Counted from the stretch's first letter, positions 22,701-34,409 are shown. The stretch is 64,000 nucleotides of DNA from Trichuris trichiura (GCA_037903355.1 JBAJFE010000004.1:6412914-6476913); one strand, 5' to 3'. Notes: generated by a model from the sequence alone, not told the origin. Numbers and translations are program-made.

Positions 22701-24442
22701 TGCAAACTGTTTTTTTGGCGAAGTCCACATGCCACATTGGTGAAACGGGAAACACCCTAGAGCATAGATGTAACGAACACTTAAAAAAGCTCACAAGTTA
22801 CAATAACGCGAAAGCCATACTCAACAATGGTACCAATCTAACCACACAGCGAGGCAGACCAATCGTGGACCCAAAAATTACAATGGAAAAAGCCAAACAT
22901 GCCTCTGCTCTAGTGAAACACGCGACGCGGTGTACCCAACCACTCCATCCAAAAGTTCTATGTTACGAAAACAATTTACGGTTAAGAAGGATTGAAGAAG
23001 CACTATATATTAGACATAATAGGACCTATGACCGCGATCAAGGAGTGGACATAAGTGGGATTTGGACGAATATTGTGACGCGGTATAATGGTTGCACACT
23101 CAACAAATGAAATAAAAAAGAAAAAGAAAAAGAAAAAGAAAAAGAAAAAGGAAGAAGAAGAAAAATGAATGCAATATGAAAAGACAAATCTAGAAGACAT
23201 ACGGAACAAGGAAAAGAATTGCGCTGGCAGACTCAAATGCAAGAACCTACCAACGGAAAACTTTAAAAAATGCCCGCTTTAAAATCCACAGAAACGACAG
23301 ATGGCATTCACTGCCAAAAACCATACCTACAACTTACGACCGCTGATGACGGGTCACGAATGACCCGAAAGCTCCGGAGAGTTTATTAATAAATGTTTAT
23401 TAATAAAAGTCTATTCAACGGGACACGAAAAATCCGGACAAAAAGAAACCAAACAATGAAATTATTTGGTCCCGTACGAAGACACTATATCTTCAATGCA
23501 ACTCGGTTTAGAAAGTCGACCAAGGGAGAGCATTAGGAAATTTTCGCCTTCTATTGCACTTTGGCTTCTTTTGTACGGATTTTCTGTGTCCCGTTGAATA
23601 AACTTTTATTAATAAACTTTTCTTAATAAAATGTCCGTAGCTTTCGGGTCCGAACTTGACCCGTCATCAGCGGTCTAAGGATTGACGTATGACTGCACTA
23701 TTCTATTGCACTTTAACTTTATACTTTGAGATTTCTCTTAGCTATGTTTTTAAGCTGTTTCTAAGGATGCTCTGCGGAAATTTCTTCAAAAAGTTGCTAA
23801 AGCGAGTGGAAACAGCAACCTTTGTTGCGAGGAATTCCGGGAGTTGCTTAACAGGTGTGTTCTTCACGTTCTGTGAGCGCCTCTTAATCAGCTCCCCCGC
23901 AGAGTTTTACCTGCTTGATGATGAACCATGCGAATCGCCCAGTGTTTTCTTAAATATTAACCACGACGCTCTGCGAAAGGCCATTTTTTTGTTCGGTGAT
24001 ATCAGAATAGACGAACATTTTAAGGTAAAGTGTTAATGCAACTTAAGTGCAAGGGTCTATTTTTGTACCATTCAGGCTCCAACCACGCTACCGTACGCGC
24101 TTGAAAATTATGGTGAGGAAGAGTTCCTGCACGGTCTTTTAGGAAAGAAGGGACTGCCTTTTTCCGATACTGTGTATCGTTTTGGATGTCTATTTTTTCT
24201 GTTAGTTGTGATTTACTTAGCTGTCCATGCTCCGTCCTTGCCCTTTGTCAGATCCAGACAGTTTAGCCTCGTGTAGAAGTCTTACGGCTAACTTAGGCGA
24301 CGAAGAGAAGAAACTCACTGGGGCACTTGCAGGCAGTTCCTGCTGGACGCATTCCGTCTCTTGGCAGCTGAAGCGTAGGAATGATCTGTACAGTTGGCTG
24401 GATCTGTACAGATCATTCCTACGCTTCAGCTGCCAAGGATAA
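13703..24442 (+). CDS. NCOA4-like: NCOA4/ARA70-like gene copy, unit 2: least damaged, possible 234-aa neo-ORF
   Basis: Proposed spliced CDS: 13703-13771, 13825-13972, 23855-24024, 24076-24171, 24221-24442. The parts give 23 + 106 + 32 + 73 residues with phases matching at every GT-AG junction. E2 holds the coiled coil (VKKYVH, LRQREQQLIDQVE); E3 ends with an ARA70-like segment (NHDALRKAIFLFGDI); E5 has a NDLYSWLD motif. NCOA4 family proteins are autophagy receptors that deliver ferritin to lysosomes, and the ARA70 coiled coil mediates self-association; that function is family knowledge, not shown here. The start ATG lies in the inverted arm of hairpin 2 and the stop in the segment introduced by hairpin 1, so both ends are new. 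A 1-nt deletion relative to units 3-4 (near 13732) puts that ATG in frame. The large intron holds PLE-A and BEL-1, so expression is uncertain. Confidence 0.5.
14083..14122 (-). ncRNA. Minimal hammerhead-like ribozyme, PLE-A left arm, unit 2
   Basis: Core intact; stem I 3' strand is TGG instead of CGG, giving a G-U wobble with CCG. Confidence 0.7.
14633..15003 (-). repeat. BEL-1 3' LTR, unit 2
   Basis: 371 bp. It differs from unit 1's 3' LTR at a few positions (for example CTGCCCAGATCTCC), mostly changes private to unit 1. Confidence 0.9.
14959..20404 (-). pseudogene. BEL-1 gag-pol polyprotein, unit 2 (same frameshift)
   Basis: Identical domain order and the same extra base in the A run (17701-17704). 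I saw one amino-acid difference from unit 1, in the integrase C-terminal part (DPEPLT here, DPQPLT in unit 1). The Cys-to-Phe change in the integrase finger is also shared. Confidence 0.88.
20466..20825 (-). repeat. BEL-1 5' LTR, unit 2 (inner end missing)
   Basis: Appears identical to unit 1's 5' LTR, with the same missing inner end. Confidence 0.85.
22736..23110 (+). pseudogene. PLE-A endonuclease tail, inverted arm, unit 2
   Basis: Open like the unit 1 tail; two substitutions near its end change conserved residues (NTTYD to NRTYD, CC to GC). Confidence 0.8.
23338..23377 (+). ncRNA. Minimal hammerhead-like ribozyme, PLE-A right arm, unit 2
   Basis: Core identical to unit 1 right arm. Confidence 0.7.
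23563..23700 (-). mobile_element. 138-bp PLE-derived mini-insertion, unit 2
   Basis: Same site and same 14-bp duplications as unit 1 (23549-23562 and 23701-23714). Confidence 0.8.
23635..23675 (-). ncRNA. Minimal hammerhead-like ribozyme in mini-insertion, unit 2
   Basis: Core identical to the unit 1 mini-insertion. Confidence 0.7.
24360..24437. repeat. Hairpin 1, unit 2
   Basis: Perfect 34-bp arms, 10-nt loop. Reading through the new arm yields the stop at 24440-24442. Confidence 0.95.
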
Positions 24443-24965
24443 CGCAGAAATGGAGCCATCCATCGTTTCAAGTCGCTTCATATTGGGAGAGGTGCATTTT
24501 ATTCTTGTAACTCATTAATCAGCTTGTAGCCCTTCAATGATTTAGGGTGGAAGCAATGTTTTACGTGGTGCAACAGAAACGAAGATCGAAAGTGACCTAC
24601 GCTCACTTGCTTTGGTAAGAAGACGATTTTATGTACTTCTCTTTGAGCACATAACGTTTCTTTACAGGATCATAAACCTTCATGAGGCGGAATGTTATTT
24701 ACAGAGATAGTCTTGTTGGAACTTTAGTAAAGCTTCAGCTTTCAGGCGTTTCACCTTCACTTCCTCTTCAGCGGCTGAACTATAAAAGTACAGTTGAACT
24801 TCCGTAAGTTGAGTAGCCAAGAGGCGGAAGAAAACTAGTCAGCATAAGGAGGTTGTTGGTATAAGCGGGACCGACTGAATAGATTACTATCTGTACGCGT
24901 TTTTTCTGCTGCACAGCGGCTATTTTATAGCGAGGTGCGTAAAAATAACCTTGGAGAATCATGTA

Positions 24966-26895
24966 AAGTCAGTTCACGTATAACGCGTGTTCATATAACG
25001 CGTTTTCGGTCATACTCGATTTTGAAATCGTAGCACTTTCTCACATAACGCGATTCTGTTTCCGTTCTTACGCGAATTTGCCAGCTGGAAAGGGTGGGCG
25101 TGTGGCAAAATCTCCCCGTGTTTTCATCCACCGAGAGCAAACAAAGGCCCCGGTATTAGCTTATGCACGTTCCACGGTCACGAACAAGCGAAATGTGACA
25201 AAAACTTTTAGGATTCTTATCGGAAGTAGTGTCCGACCCAGCTGTGCACCCTGCGATATGCATACTCAAACAGGCTATTGATCGGTATTCATGTTCGGTG
25301 GAATAATTTGCGCTGGCAGGAACATCTGCACAGACGATGCTTCCATTTTCAATTCTCCCGAAGCGCAGGCATCGTCGAGCTTTTCCAGTGAGTCGTAGTA
25401 CGCTTGCACAGAATCTGGAAAGCATTCACACCGTCTGATTGCGAGCACAATTCGTAAGTATTTCGTCTGATTCCGCTATCTGAGGATAGTCTTTCAGTAT
25501 CTGAAAATGTCTAAGCTTCCTGATTCGAAGTCACCTGGTAGTGGTGGAAAAAGAAAGGCGCTGACTGTTGGAGAGATGTTTGAGATACTGAAACGGTATG
25601 AACAGAATGAGACGACACGTGATATCGTCAAAGCTACCGGCATAAAAAAATCAACCTTGCGGACCATTAGGAGCAATGCAGAAAACATTAAACAGACTTG
25701 CGTAGGCGGTACCAATTCAAGTATTGCGATGTCAATGAAAAGAAGGCCTTAAGACACTGGAAGAAATGGAAAAACTACTCAGCATTTGGATCGAAACTCA
25801 AACGATGAAAAGAATAGGAACAACGTTTTTCACCATAAGACAAAAAGCAGTTGCCATTTACGAAGACCTTAAGAAACAGTCTACAAATCCTACTGAAATT
25901 CCTCCATTTACTGCTAGTAGTGGTTGGTTCTACCGTTTCAAGAATCGATACAGTTTTTACAATGTTCGTCTCTGTGGCGAAGCAGGGAGCGCGGACGCCG
26001 ATGGCGCGCAAACATTTCCAACAGAAGTACAAAACTTGGTCAAGGAAAAGGTGACCCCGAGGAGCTGCAGAAACGTTCTGTAGCAGGGGAAGCAGAAGGA
26101 AGAGAAGATGATGAAAATCAGGAAGTTCCTCCGCCTCCTCCGCGACAAATGACCACTGCTGAGGTTCCAGATACCCTGAAGACTATTGAACAGCGTTTAC
26201 AATGGCTCGAAGACAATGATTGTAATGCAGCACGCAGCGGGAAAATCACAAGAGGTATCCGAGCTTGTTTGGAGCCATACAAGCAGCTGCTCTACGAAAG
26301 AAGTACATGTGCGAAACAAAAAAAAGCTCGAATTCTACCTTACTACAATGAAGAAACATTGCGACGATGAGGAGGCGCTACCTTCTACATCTAATAGGAC
26401 CTCAGTTGGCCCGTAACAAAGGATAGTGAGATTAAAAAAGTGAGTTCAAAGGAACTCCATTCTTTCCTGGGTATGAGGTCGTTTATTTTAGTACTTAGAG
26501 GGACTCTTTCCACAAGCTAAAGACGCAAGCCCGCCGCTCGTGAAAGCCAGTTTGAACTCTGTCCGCTGTAAAGAGTTCTATCATAACAGGTCTGCCGTTA
26601 ACGTATGATCGCCGTAAAAGATGATGTTATTCAGACCCCGTGTAAGAGGATCCATACGTCAGCGTGCCTAACGGTAGAATAAGTAGCTCAGGTACATCAT
26701 AATTCCTGTTTGTACCCAGCTTATTTAAGATATCTCTCCGTTGTTGTTTACAAGTAAACAATCCCTTTGACGCTTTGAACCAAATCGTGATTTTCCTATA
26801 CTTTACATGTCTCCTATAACGCGATTTCATATAACGCGACATTTTTCAGGACTTTTAAGTGACCTAAAGCTCGCGTTACACGAGAACTGTGGCTG
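24966..26895 (+). mobile_element. Tigger/pogo-like DNA transposon, unit 2
   Basis: Same insertion and TA flanks (24964-24965 and 26896-26897). Confidence 0.78.
25507..26370 (+). pseudogene. Tigger-like transposase remnant, unit 2
   Basis: Same parts; an extra frameshift near 26056 (one base lost from GTGACCACCGAGG) separates HTH from tail. Confidence 0.75.
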
Positions 26896-26897
26896 TA

Positions 26898-27375
26898 TTT
26901 GTAGTAGGATGAATATGTCGCTGAAGTCGCAGTCAAAGTTGACTTGTGCTGTTCTGGTTTTGAACTTCTGTGTATGCAAACATTAATAAAGAATCCTCTC
27001 TTTCTCCTCTTGTACGTTTCAACGGTTTTATAGGAACGTTTCTTTGGAAAAAGATATGTTCCAGGCTGGCACGCAGACCGAGCGCGAAGCAAGAACAGTT
27101 TAATGACAGAAGCAGCGCAGCAGAGCAAGCAGCTGATCTGAACGGGCACAAGCAAACAGGGTGAGAGAACAGTGCAGAAAAGAGAAACGCCGTTCTTATC
27201 TCCGCGTGTACTATGCAAATTCCTGCTATGCAGTGACTAATGACCTGAAAGTAGGTAGTTCACTTCCTGTGCCGTGAGGCACTCTTATTGACGTGTGTTC
27301 GGCGGCTATTTTCTAGCACATTTCCTTTTGGTTGGCTAGAATACGTACGCGTTTTAAAGCATTTCTTTGGTTTTG
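26898..27375. other. Flank between Tigger-like element and E1, units 2/3
   Basis: Counterpart of 13170-13647, nearly identical; no additional feature. Confidence 0.4.
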
Positions 27376-27437
27376 TCTCCCATCCTTTCGTTCCTTTCGT
27401 ACTTAAGTCAGTACGAAAGGAACGAAAGGATGGGAGA
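27376..27437. repeat. Hairpin 2, between units 2 and 3
   Basis: 28-bp arms, 6-nt loop. Confidence 0.95.
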
Positions 27438-27796
27438 AAAAGCTGTCATTGCTGAAGATCGCCTGCGCTAAACAGAACGTAAAGCTCAATACGGAAGCTG
27501 TAAGCGATTCCTATTTGCCCATAATTTTATTACGTTGTATTGCTCAACCCAGGTGAAGAAAGATGTACATCGGTCCTTTGCCCAACAAGTCTGCTACTTG
27601 CGTCAACGGGAGCAGCAACTTATCGATCAGGTTGAAACAATATCAAACTCGAAGAACCACAACTTGTCCCAACAGGAGTGCCTCCTCCAACAGAAGTTAG
27701 GTAAACTTGCCAGTAGAACTAATGCAACTCGGTGTTTGGTTTCTTTTTGTACGGATTTTTCGTGTCCCGTTGAATAGACTTTTATTAATAAACTCT

Positions 27797-27836
27797 CCGG
27801 AGCTTTCGGGTCATTCGTGACCCGTCATCAGCGGTC
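27797..27836 (-). ncRNA. Minimal hammerhead-like ribozyme, PLE-A left arm, unit 3
   Basis: Core intact. Confidence 0.7.
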
Positions 27837-28124
27837 ATAAGTTGTAGGTATGCTTTTTGGCAGCGAATGCCATCTGTCGTTTCTGTGGATTTTAAAGCGG
27901 GCATTTTTTAAAGTTTTCCGTTGGTAGGTTCTTGCATTTGAGTCTGCCAGCGCAATTCTTTTCCTTGTTCCGTATGTCTTCTAGATTTGTCTTTTCATAT
28001 TGCATTCATTTTTCTTCTTTTTCCTTCTTCTTCTTCTTCCTTTTTCTTTTTCTTTTTCTGTTTCTATTTCATTTGTTGAGTGTGCAACAATTATAGCGCG
28101 TCACAATATTTGTCCAAATCCCAC

Positions 28125-30252
28125 TTATGTCCACTCCTTGATCGCGGTTATAGGTCGTATTAGTCTAATATATAGTGCTTCTTTAATCCTTCTTAACCGT
28201 AAATTGTTTTCGTAACATAGAACTTTTGGATGGAGTGGTTGGGTACATTGCGTCGCGTGTTCCACTACAGCAGAGGCTTGTTTGGCTTTTTCCATTGTAA
28301 TTTTTGGGTCCACGATTGGTCTGCCTCGCTGTGTGGTTAGATTGGTACCATTGTTGAGTATGGCTTTCGCGTTATTGTAACTTGTGAGCCTTTTTAAGTG
28401 TTCGTTAAATCTATGCTCTAGATTGTTTCCCGTTTCACCAATATAATCCCTGAGCAAGAACATTCAACCGCGTATATTAATCCCTGTGTTTTTGTTTGTG
28501 GGGATTTTGGTTTTGTCTGTGCGGAGAATTGCCCTGAGGTTGGGCGAACTCTTGAAAAAGACTCTGAAGCCTAATCTTTTTCCTAATTGGATAATCTTTT
28601 CACCTACACCTGCCGCATAAGGAATAACCAGACAAGTGTCGTGCGGAGTGTTTTGCTTTGGAAACTGACGTGTGCGAAGCCTGTGGTTGAACACTTGGTT
28701 GATAAAGGATTTAGGATACTCGTTTTTGTAGAAGATTTTTCTGGTGTAGTTAATTTCTGGCTGGAGATATTGGGGACTGCATAAATTGAATGCTCTGTCT
28801 ATCATTCCGGTGACGATACCACGCATTACTGGGCGTGTATGTTGCGATGAGAAATTAAGGTATTGGTCAGTGTGTGTTGGTTTTCTGTAAACTCTGGTTT
28901 TTACTCCTTGATTAGTGCGAATAACCAGTGTGCCAATGAAGGGGAGGGTTCGATTTGATTCTTTCTCCATTGTGAAAACGATTTGATTGGGCAAACGCTA
29001 TTAAGAAATTCTTGAAACTGTTGTTCCTTTCCATCTTTGATAATTACGAAGATGTAATCTACGTATCTTTTGAATAGTCGTGGGGCTATTTACCTATCTA
29101 CCGTTTTCAACATTTGTCTTTCAAAACCTTTCCATGAATATTTCGGCCAGGATAGGAGATAGTGGGTTTCCCATAGGGACACCGTTAGATTGTTTGTAGA
29201 ACTTATTATCAAACATGAAGTAGTTGCTTTCTTGCATGCAGAATGATACCAACTTGACAATGTGGAAAGGATTTAACTTGGTTCTGGTGAACAAATTTGT
29301 GTCTGTATTGAGGAGATTGTATAGTGTATCGAGAGTTTTTGAAATCGGAATGCTAGGGAATAAATCTTTTACATCGTAGCTAACTAAGATTTCGTCCGGT
29401 TCTAGATGGTATTCTCGTATTTCGTTGACGAAGGTGTTACTATTTTTGACGAAGGACGGTTCTTTGCCAGTTAGTGGTTTGATCACCTTTTTCAAATATC
29501 GGCTGAGCTCACTTGTGGTGCTGTTAATTGTGGAAACTATTGGTCTTAGTGGGACCTCCGGTTTGTGCACTTTAGGCAGGCCGTAGAGCCGAGGGGGTCT
29601 GTAATTTGATGTGAACCTAAGATGCTTCGCTATCTTGATGATTTTTGGTTCCTTAGTTTCTGTGCCGTATGTCATGAGAAGGGAACGAAGATTCTTCCGT
29701 GACAATTCTGTACGGTCATTGGGCAAAGGTGTGTAACTGTCAGTGTTCAAGATAGTTATCATTTTTCCGTTGTAGGTGGTTCTGTCGAGTAGGACAATTC
29801 TATTGCTTTTATCTGCTTTAGTTACAATTCCATCAGGCTGCCTTTTAAGTCGGTTTAAGCAGTTGACCTCATATCGGCTTAACCTTCGGGTGGTGTTGAA
29901 GCGGTGATCTAGGATTAGCGTTGATAAATCCCGCTTGATCTGCGTGGCTTTCTGTGGATCAACTGAAGATAGGCTGTCTTCAACCAAGGCAATGATGTCA
30001 GGAAAGTGTGGCTGTTTAGGAGTTGGTACAAAGTTTAGTCCTTTTCTCAGGATAGATGTCTCACTTTCGTTTAGGGGTAAGGAGCTGAGATTTATTACGT
30101 TTGTGTTTAGGTCTGAACATCTGGTTCTTTGCGGAGGATTTCTGTAGGAGTTTCGAGTAGTCGTCGGGAATCTGACCTGAAGGCATTCAAATTTTTTTTA
30201 GCACTTGTTTCTGCGATATGCAAACTGTTTTTTGGCGAAGTCCACATGCCAC
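28125..30252 (-). pseudogene. PLE-A reverse transcriptase / endonuclease, unit 3
   Basis: Pieces 29987-29121, 28994-28464 and 28463-28125. It carries the shared stop and frameshift before the YVDD box, the box itself altered to YVDY-like coding (GTAATC instead of GTCATC near 29055), and further single-base frameshifts near 28990 and in the GIY-YIG region. It is not functional. Confidence 0.8.
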
Positions 30253-30627
30253 ATTGGTGAAACGGGAAACACCCTAGAGCATAGATGTAACGAACACTTA
30301 AAAAAGCTCACAAGTTACAATAACGCGAAAGCCATACTCAACAATGGTACCAATCTAACCACACAGCGAGGCAGACCAATCGTGGACCCAAAAATTACAA
30401 TGGAAAAAGCCAAACATGCCTCTGCTCTAGTGAACACGCGACGCGATGTACCCAACCACTCCATCCAAAAGTTCTATGTTACGAAAACAATTTACGGTTA
30501 AGAAGGATTGAAGAAGCACTATATATTAGACATAATACGACCTATAACCGCGATCAAGGAGTGGACATAAGTGGGATTTGGACGAAATATTGTGACGCGG
30601 TATAATTGTTGCACACTCAACAAATGA
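30253..30627 (+). pseudogene. PLE-A endonuclease tail, inverted arm, unit 3
   Basis: Frameshifted near 30432 by loss of one A from GTGAAACACG, and again by an extra A near 30587. Confidence 0.75.
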
Positions 30628-30848
30628 AATAAAAAAGAAAAAGAAAAAGAAAGAGAAAAAGGAAGAAGAAGAAAAATGAATGCAATATGAAAAGACAAAT
30701 CTAGAAGACATACGGAACAAGGAAAAGAATTGCGCTGGCAGACTCAAATGCAAGAACCTACCAACGGAAAACTTTAAAAAATGCCCGCTTTAAAATCCAC
30801 AGAAACGACAGATGGCATTCGCTGCCAAAAACCATACCTACAACTTAT

Positions 30849-30888
30849 GACCGCTGATGACGGGTCACGAATGACCCGAAAGCTCCGG
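30849..30888 (+). ncRNA. Minimal hammerhead-like ribozyme, PLE-A right arm, unit 3
   Basis: Core intact. Confidence 0.7.
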
Positions 30889-31073
30889 AGAGTTTATTAA
30901 TAAATGTTTATTAATAAAAGTCTATTCAACGGGACACGAAAAATCCGGACAAAAAGAAACCAAACAATGAAATTATTTGGTCCCGTACGAAGACACTATA
31001 TCTTCAATGCAACTCGGTTTAGAAAGTCGACCAAGGGAGAGCATTAGGAAATTTTCGCCTTCTATTGCACTTT

Positions 31074-31211
31074 GGCTTCTTTTGTACGGATTTTCTGTGT
31101 CCCGTTGAATAAACTTTTATTAATAAACTTTTCTTAATAAAATGTCCGTAGCTTTCGGGTCCGAACTTGACCCGTCATCAGCGGTCTAAGGATTGACGTA
31201 TGACTGCACTA
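31074..31211 (-). mobile_element. 138-bp PLE-derived mini-insertion, unit 3
   Basis: Same insertion; duplications at 31060-31073 and 31212-31225. Confidence 0.8.
31146..31186 (-). ncRNA. Minimal hammerhead-like ribozyme in mini-insertion, unit 3
   Basis: Core intact with loop AAGTTCG. Confidence 0.7.
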
Positions 31212-31871
31212 TTCTATTGCACTTTAACTTTATACTTTGAGATTTCTCTTAGCTATGTTTCTAAGCTGTTTCTAAGGATGCTCTGCGGAAATTTCTTCAA
31301 AAAGTTGCTAAAGCGAGTGGAAACAGCAACCTTTGTTGCGAGGAATTCCGGGAGTTGCTTAACAGGTGTGTCCTTCACGTTCTGTGAGCGCCTCTTAATC
31401 AGCTCCCCCGCAGAGTTTTACCTGCTTGATGATGAACCATGCGAATCGCCCAGTGTTTTCTTAAATATTAACCACGACGCTCTGCGAAAGACCATTTTTT
31501 TGTTCGGTGATATCAGAATAGACCAACATTTTAAGGTAAAGTGTTAATGCAACTTAAGTGCAAGGGTCTATTTTTGTACCATTCAGGCACCAACCACGCT
31601 ACCGTACGCGCTTGAAAATTATGGTGAGGAAGAGTTCCTGCACGGTCTTTTAGGAAAGAAGGGACTGCCTTTTTCCGATACTGTGTATCGTTTTGGATGT
31701 CTATTTTTTTCTGTTAGTTGTGATTTACTTAGCTGTCCATGCGCCGTCCTTGCCCTTTGTCAGATCCAGACAGTTTAGCCTCGTGTAGAAGTCTTACGGC
31801 TAACTTAGGCGACGAAGAGAAGAAACTCACTGGGGCACTTGCAGGCAGTTCCTGCTGGACGCATTCCGTCT

Positions 31872-31949
31872 CTTGGCAGCTGAAGCGTAGGAATGATCTG
31901 TACAGTTGGCTGGATCTGTACAGATCATTCCTACGCTTCAGCTGCCAAG
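31872..31949. repeat. Hairpin 1, unit 3
   Basis: Perfect 34-bp arms, 10-nt loop. Confidence 0.95.
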
Positions 31950-32477
31950 GATAACGCAGAAATGGAGCCATCCATCGTTTCAAGTCGCTTCATATTGGGA
32001 GAGGTGCATTTTATTCTTGTAACTCATTAATCAGCTTGTAGCCCTTCAATGATTTAGGGTGGAAGCAATGTTTTACGTGGTGCAACAGAAACGAAGATCG
32101 AAAGTGACCTACTCTCACTTGCTTTGGTAAGAAGACGATTTTATGTACTTCTCTTTGAGCACATAACGTTTCTTTACAGGATCATAAACCTTCATGAGGC
32201 GGAATGTGATTTACAGAGATAGTCTTGTTGGAACTTTAGTAAAGCTTCAGCTTTCAGGCGTTTCACCTTCACTTCCTCTTCAGCGGCTGAACTATAAAAG
32301 TACAGTTGAACTTCCGTAAGTTGAGTAGCCAAGAGGCGGAAGAAAACTAGTCAGCATAAGGAGGTTGTTGGTATAAGCGGGACCGACTGAATAGATTACT
32401 ATCTGTACGCGTTTTTTCTGCTCCACAGCGGCTATTTTATAGCGAGGTGCGTAAAAATAACCTTGGAGAATCATGTA

Positions 32478-34407
32478 AAGTCAGTTCACGTATAACGCGT
32501 GTTCATATAACGCGTTTTCGATCATACTCGATTTTGAAATCGTAGCACTTTCTCACATAACGCAATTCTGTTTCCGTTCTTACGCGAATTTGCCAGCTGG
32601 AAAGGGTGGGCGTGTGGCAAAATCTCCCCGTGTTTTCATCCACCGAGAGCAAACAAAGGCCTCGGTATTAGCTTATGCACGTTCCACGGTCACGAAGAAG
32701 CGAAATGTGACAAAAACTTTTAGGATTCTTATCGGAAGTAGTTTCCGACCCAGCTGTGCACCCTGCGATATGCATACTCAAACAGGCTATTGATCGGTAT
32801 TCATGTTCGGTGGAATAATTTGCGCAGGCAGGAACATCTGCACAGACGATGCTTCCATTTTCAATTCTCCCGAAGCGCTGGCATCGTCGAGCTTTTCCAG
32901 TGAGTCGTAGTACGCTTGCACAGAATCTGGAAAGCATTCACACCGTCTGATTGCGAGCACAATTCGTAAGTATTTCGTCAGATTCCGCTATCTGAGGATA
33001 GTCTTTCAGTATCTGAAAATGTCTAAGCTTCCTGATTCGAAGTCACCTGGTAGTGGTGGAAAAAGAAAGGCGCTGACTGTTGGAGAGATGTTTGAGATAC
33101 TGAAACGGCATGAACAGAATGAGACGACACGTGATATTGTCAAAGCTACCGGCATAAAAAAATCAACCTTGCGGACCATTAGGAGCAATGCAGAAAACAT
33201 TAAACAGACTTGCGTAGGCGGTACCAGTTCAGGTATTGCGATGTCAATGAAAACAAGGCCTTAAGATACTGGAAAAAATGGAAAAACTACTCAGCATTTG
33301 GATCGAAACTCAAACGATGAAAAGAATAGGAACAACGTTTTTCACCATAAGACAGAAAGCAGTTGCCATTTACGAAGACCTTAAGAAACAGTCTACAAAT
33401 CCTACTGAAATTCCTCCATTTACTGCTTGTAGTGGTTGGTTCTACCGTTTCAAGAATCGATACAGTTTTTACAATGTTCGTCTCTGTGGCGAAGCAGGAA
33501 GCGCGGACGCCGATGGCGCGCAAACATTTCCAACAGAAGTACAAAACTTGGTCAAGGAAAAGGTGACCACCGAGGAGCTGCAGAAACGTTCTGTAGCAGG
33601 GGAAGCAGAAGGAAGAGAAGATGATGAAAATCAGGAAGTTCCTCCGCCTCCTCCGCGACAAATGACCACTGCTGAGCTTCAGATACCCTGAAGACTATTG
33701 AACAGCGTTTACAATGGCTCGAAGACAATGATTGTAATGCAGAACGCAGCGGGAAAACCACAAGAGGTATCCGAGCTTGTTTGGAGCCATACAAGCAGCT
33801 GCTGTACGAAAGAAGTACATGTGCGAAACAAAAAAAAGCTCGAATTCTACCTTACTACAATGAAGAGACATTGCGACGATGAGGAGGCGCTACCTTCTAC
33901 ATCTAATAGGACCTCAGTTGGCCCGTAACAAAGGATAGTGAGATTAAAAAAGTGAGTTCAACGGAACTCCATTCTTTCCTGGGTATGAGGTCGTTTATTT
34001 TAGTACTTAGAGGGAGTCTTTCCGCAAGCTAAAGTGGCAAGCACGCCGCTCGTGAAAGGCAGTTTGAACTCTGTCCGCTGTAAAGAGTTCTATCATAAAA
34101 GGTCTGCCGTTAACGTATGATCGCCGTAAAAGATGATGTTATTCAGAACCCGTGTAAGAGGATCCATACGTCAGCGTGCCTAACGGTAGAATAAGTAGCT
34201 CAGGTAAATCATAATTCCTGTTTCTACCCAGCTTATTTGAGATATCTCTCCGTTGTTGTTTACAAGTAAACAATCCCTTTGACGCTTTGAACCAAATCGT
34301 GATTTTCCTATACTTTACATGTCTCCTATAACGCGATTTCATATAACGCGACATTTTTCAGGATTTTTTAGTGACCTAACGCTCGCGTTACACGAGAACT
34401 GTGGCTG
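32478..34407 (+). mobile_element. Tigger/pogo-like DNA transposon, unit 3
   Basis: Same insertion; one left-end motif is changed to ATAACGCA. Confidence 0.78.
33019..33882 (+). pseudogene. Tigger-like transposase remnant, unit 3
   Basis: Same parts; an extra frameshift near 33680 in the tail. Confidence 0.75.
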
Positions 34408-34409
34408 TA

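Larger units (their letters stand above)
14351..22735 (-). pseudogene. PLE-A reverse transcriptase / endonuclease, unit 2 (split by BEL-1)
   Basis: Pieces 22469-21603, 21571-20831 and 14632-14351. It has the same stop and frameshift as unit 1 plus a 1-nt deletion near 22612 that closes the N-terminal reading frame. It shares the BEL-1 break. Confidence 0.85.
14006..23494 (-). mobile_element. PLE-A composite, unit 2 (contains BEL-1)
   Basis: Same insertion as in unit 1: target duplications at 13993-14005 and 23495-23507, head-to-head junction near 22735, BEL-1 at 14633-20825. The purine tract in the right arm is longer by one AAAAAG repeat. Confidence 0.8.
13711..27437. repeat. Tandem array unit 2
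   Basis: Same layout as unit 1, including BEL-1 at the same site with the same 5-bp target duplication and the same pol frameshift. BEL-1 was therefore copied with the unit rather than inserted twice. This unit has the least damaged copy of the host gene. Confidence 0.9.
27734..31005 (-). mobile_element. PLE-A composite, unit 3
   Basis: Uninterrupted 3.3-kb version between target duplications 27721-27733 and 31006-31018, junction near 30252. Its left arm lacks one of the two short TTTATTAATAAAC repeats seen in the other units. Confidence 0.8.
27412..32222 (+). pseudogene. NCOA4-like: NCOA4/ARA70-like gene copy, unit 3 (E1 out of frame)
   Basis: Exons: E1' 27412-27499, E2 27553-27700, E3 31366-31535, E4 31587-31682, E5 31733-32003 (stop ends 31954), E6 32089-32126, E7 32180-32222. 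E2-E5 are open and in phase. The ATG supplied by hairpin 2 (27430) stops after 13 codons because this unit has one base more than unit 2 in E1. With the E2-E3 intron only 3.7 kb long, this is the most compact copy. Confidence 0.5.
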
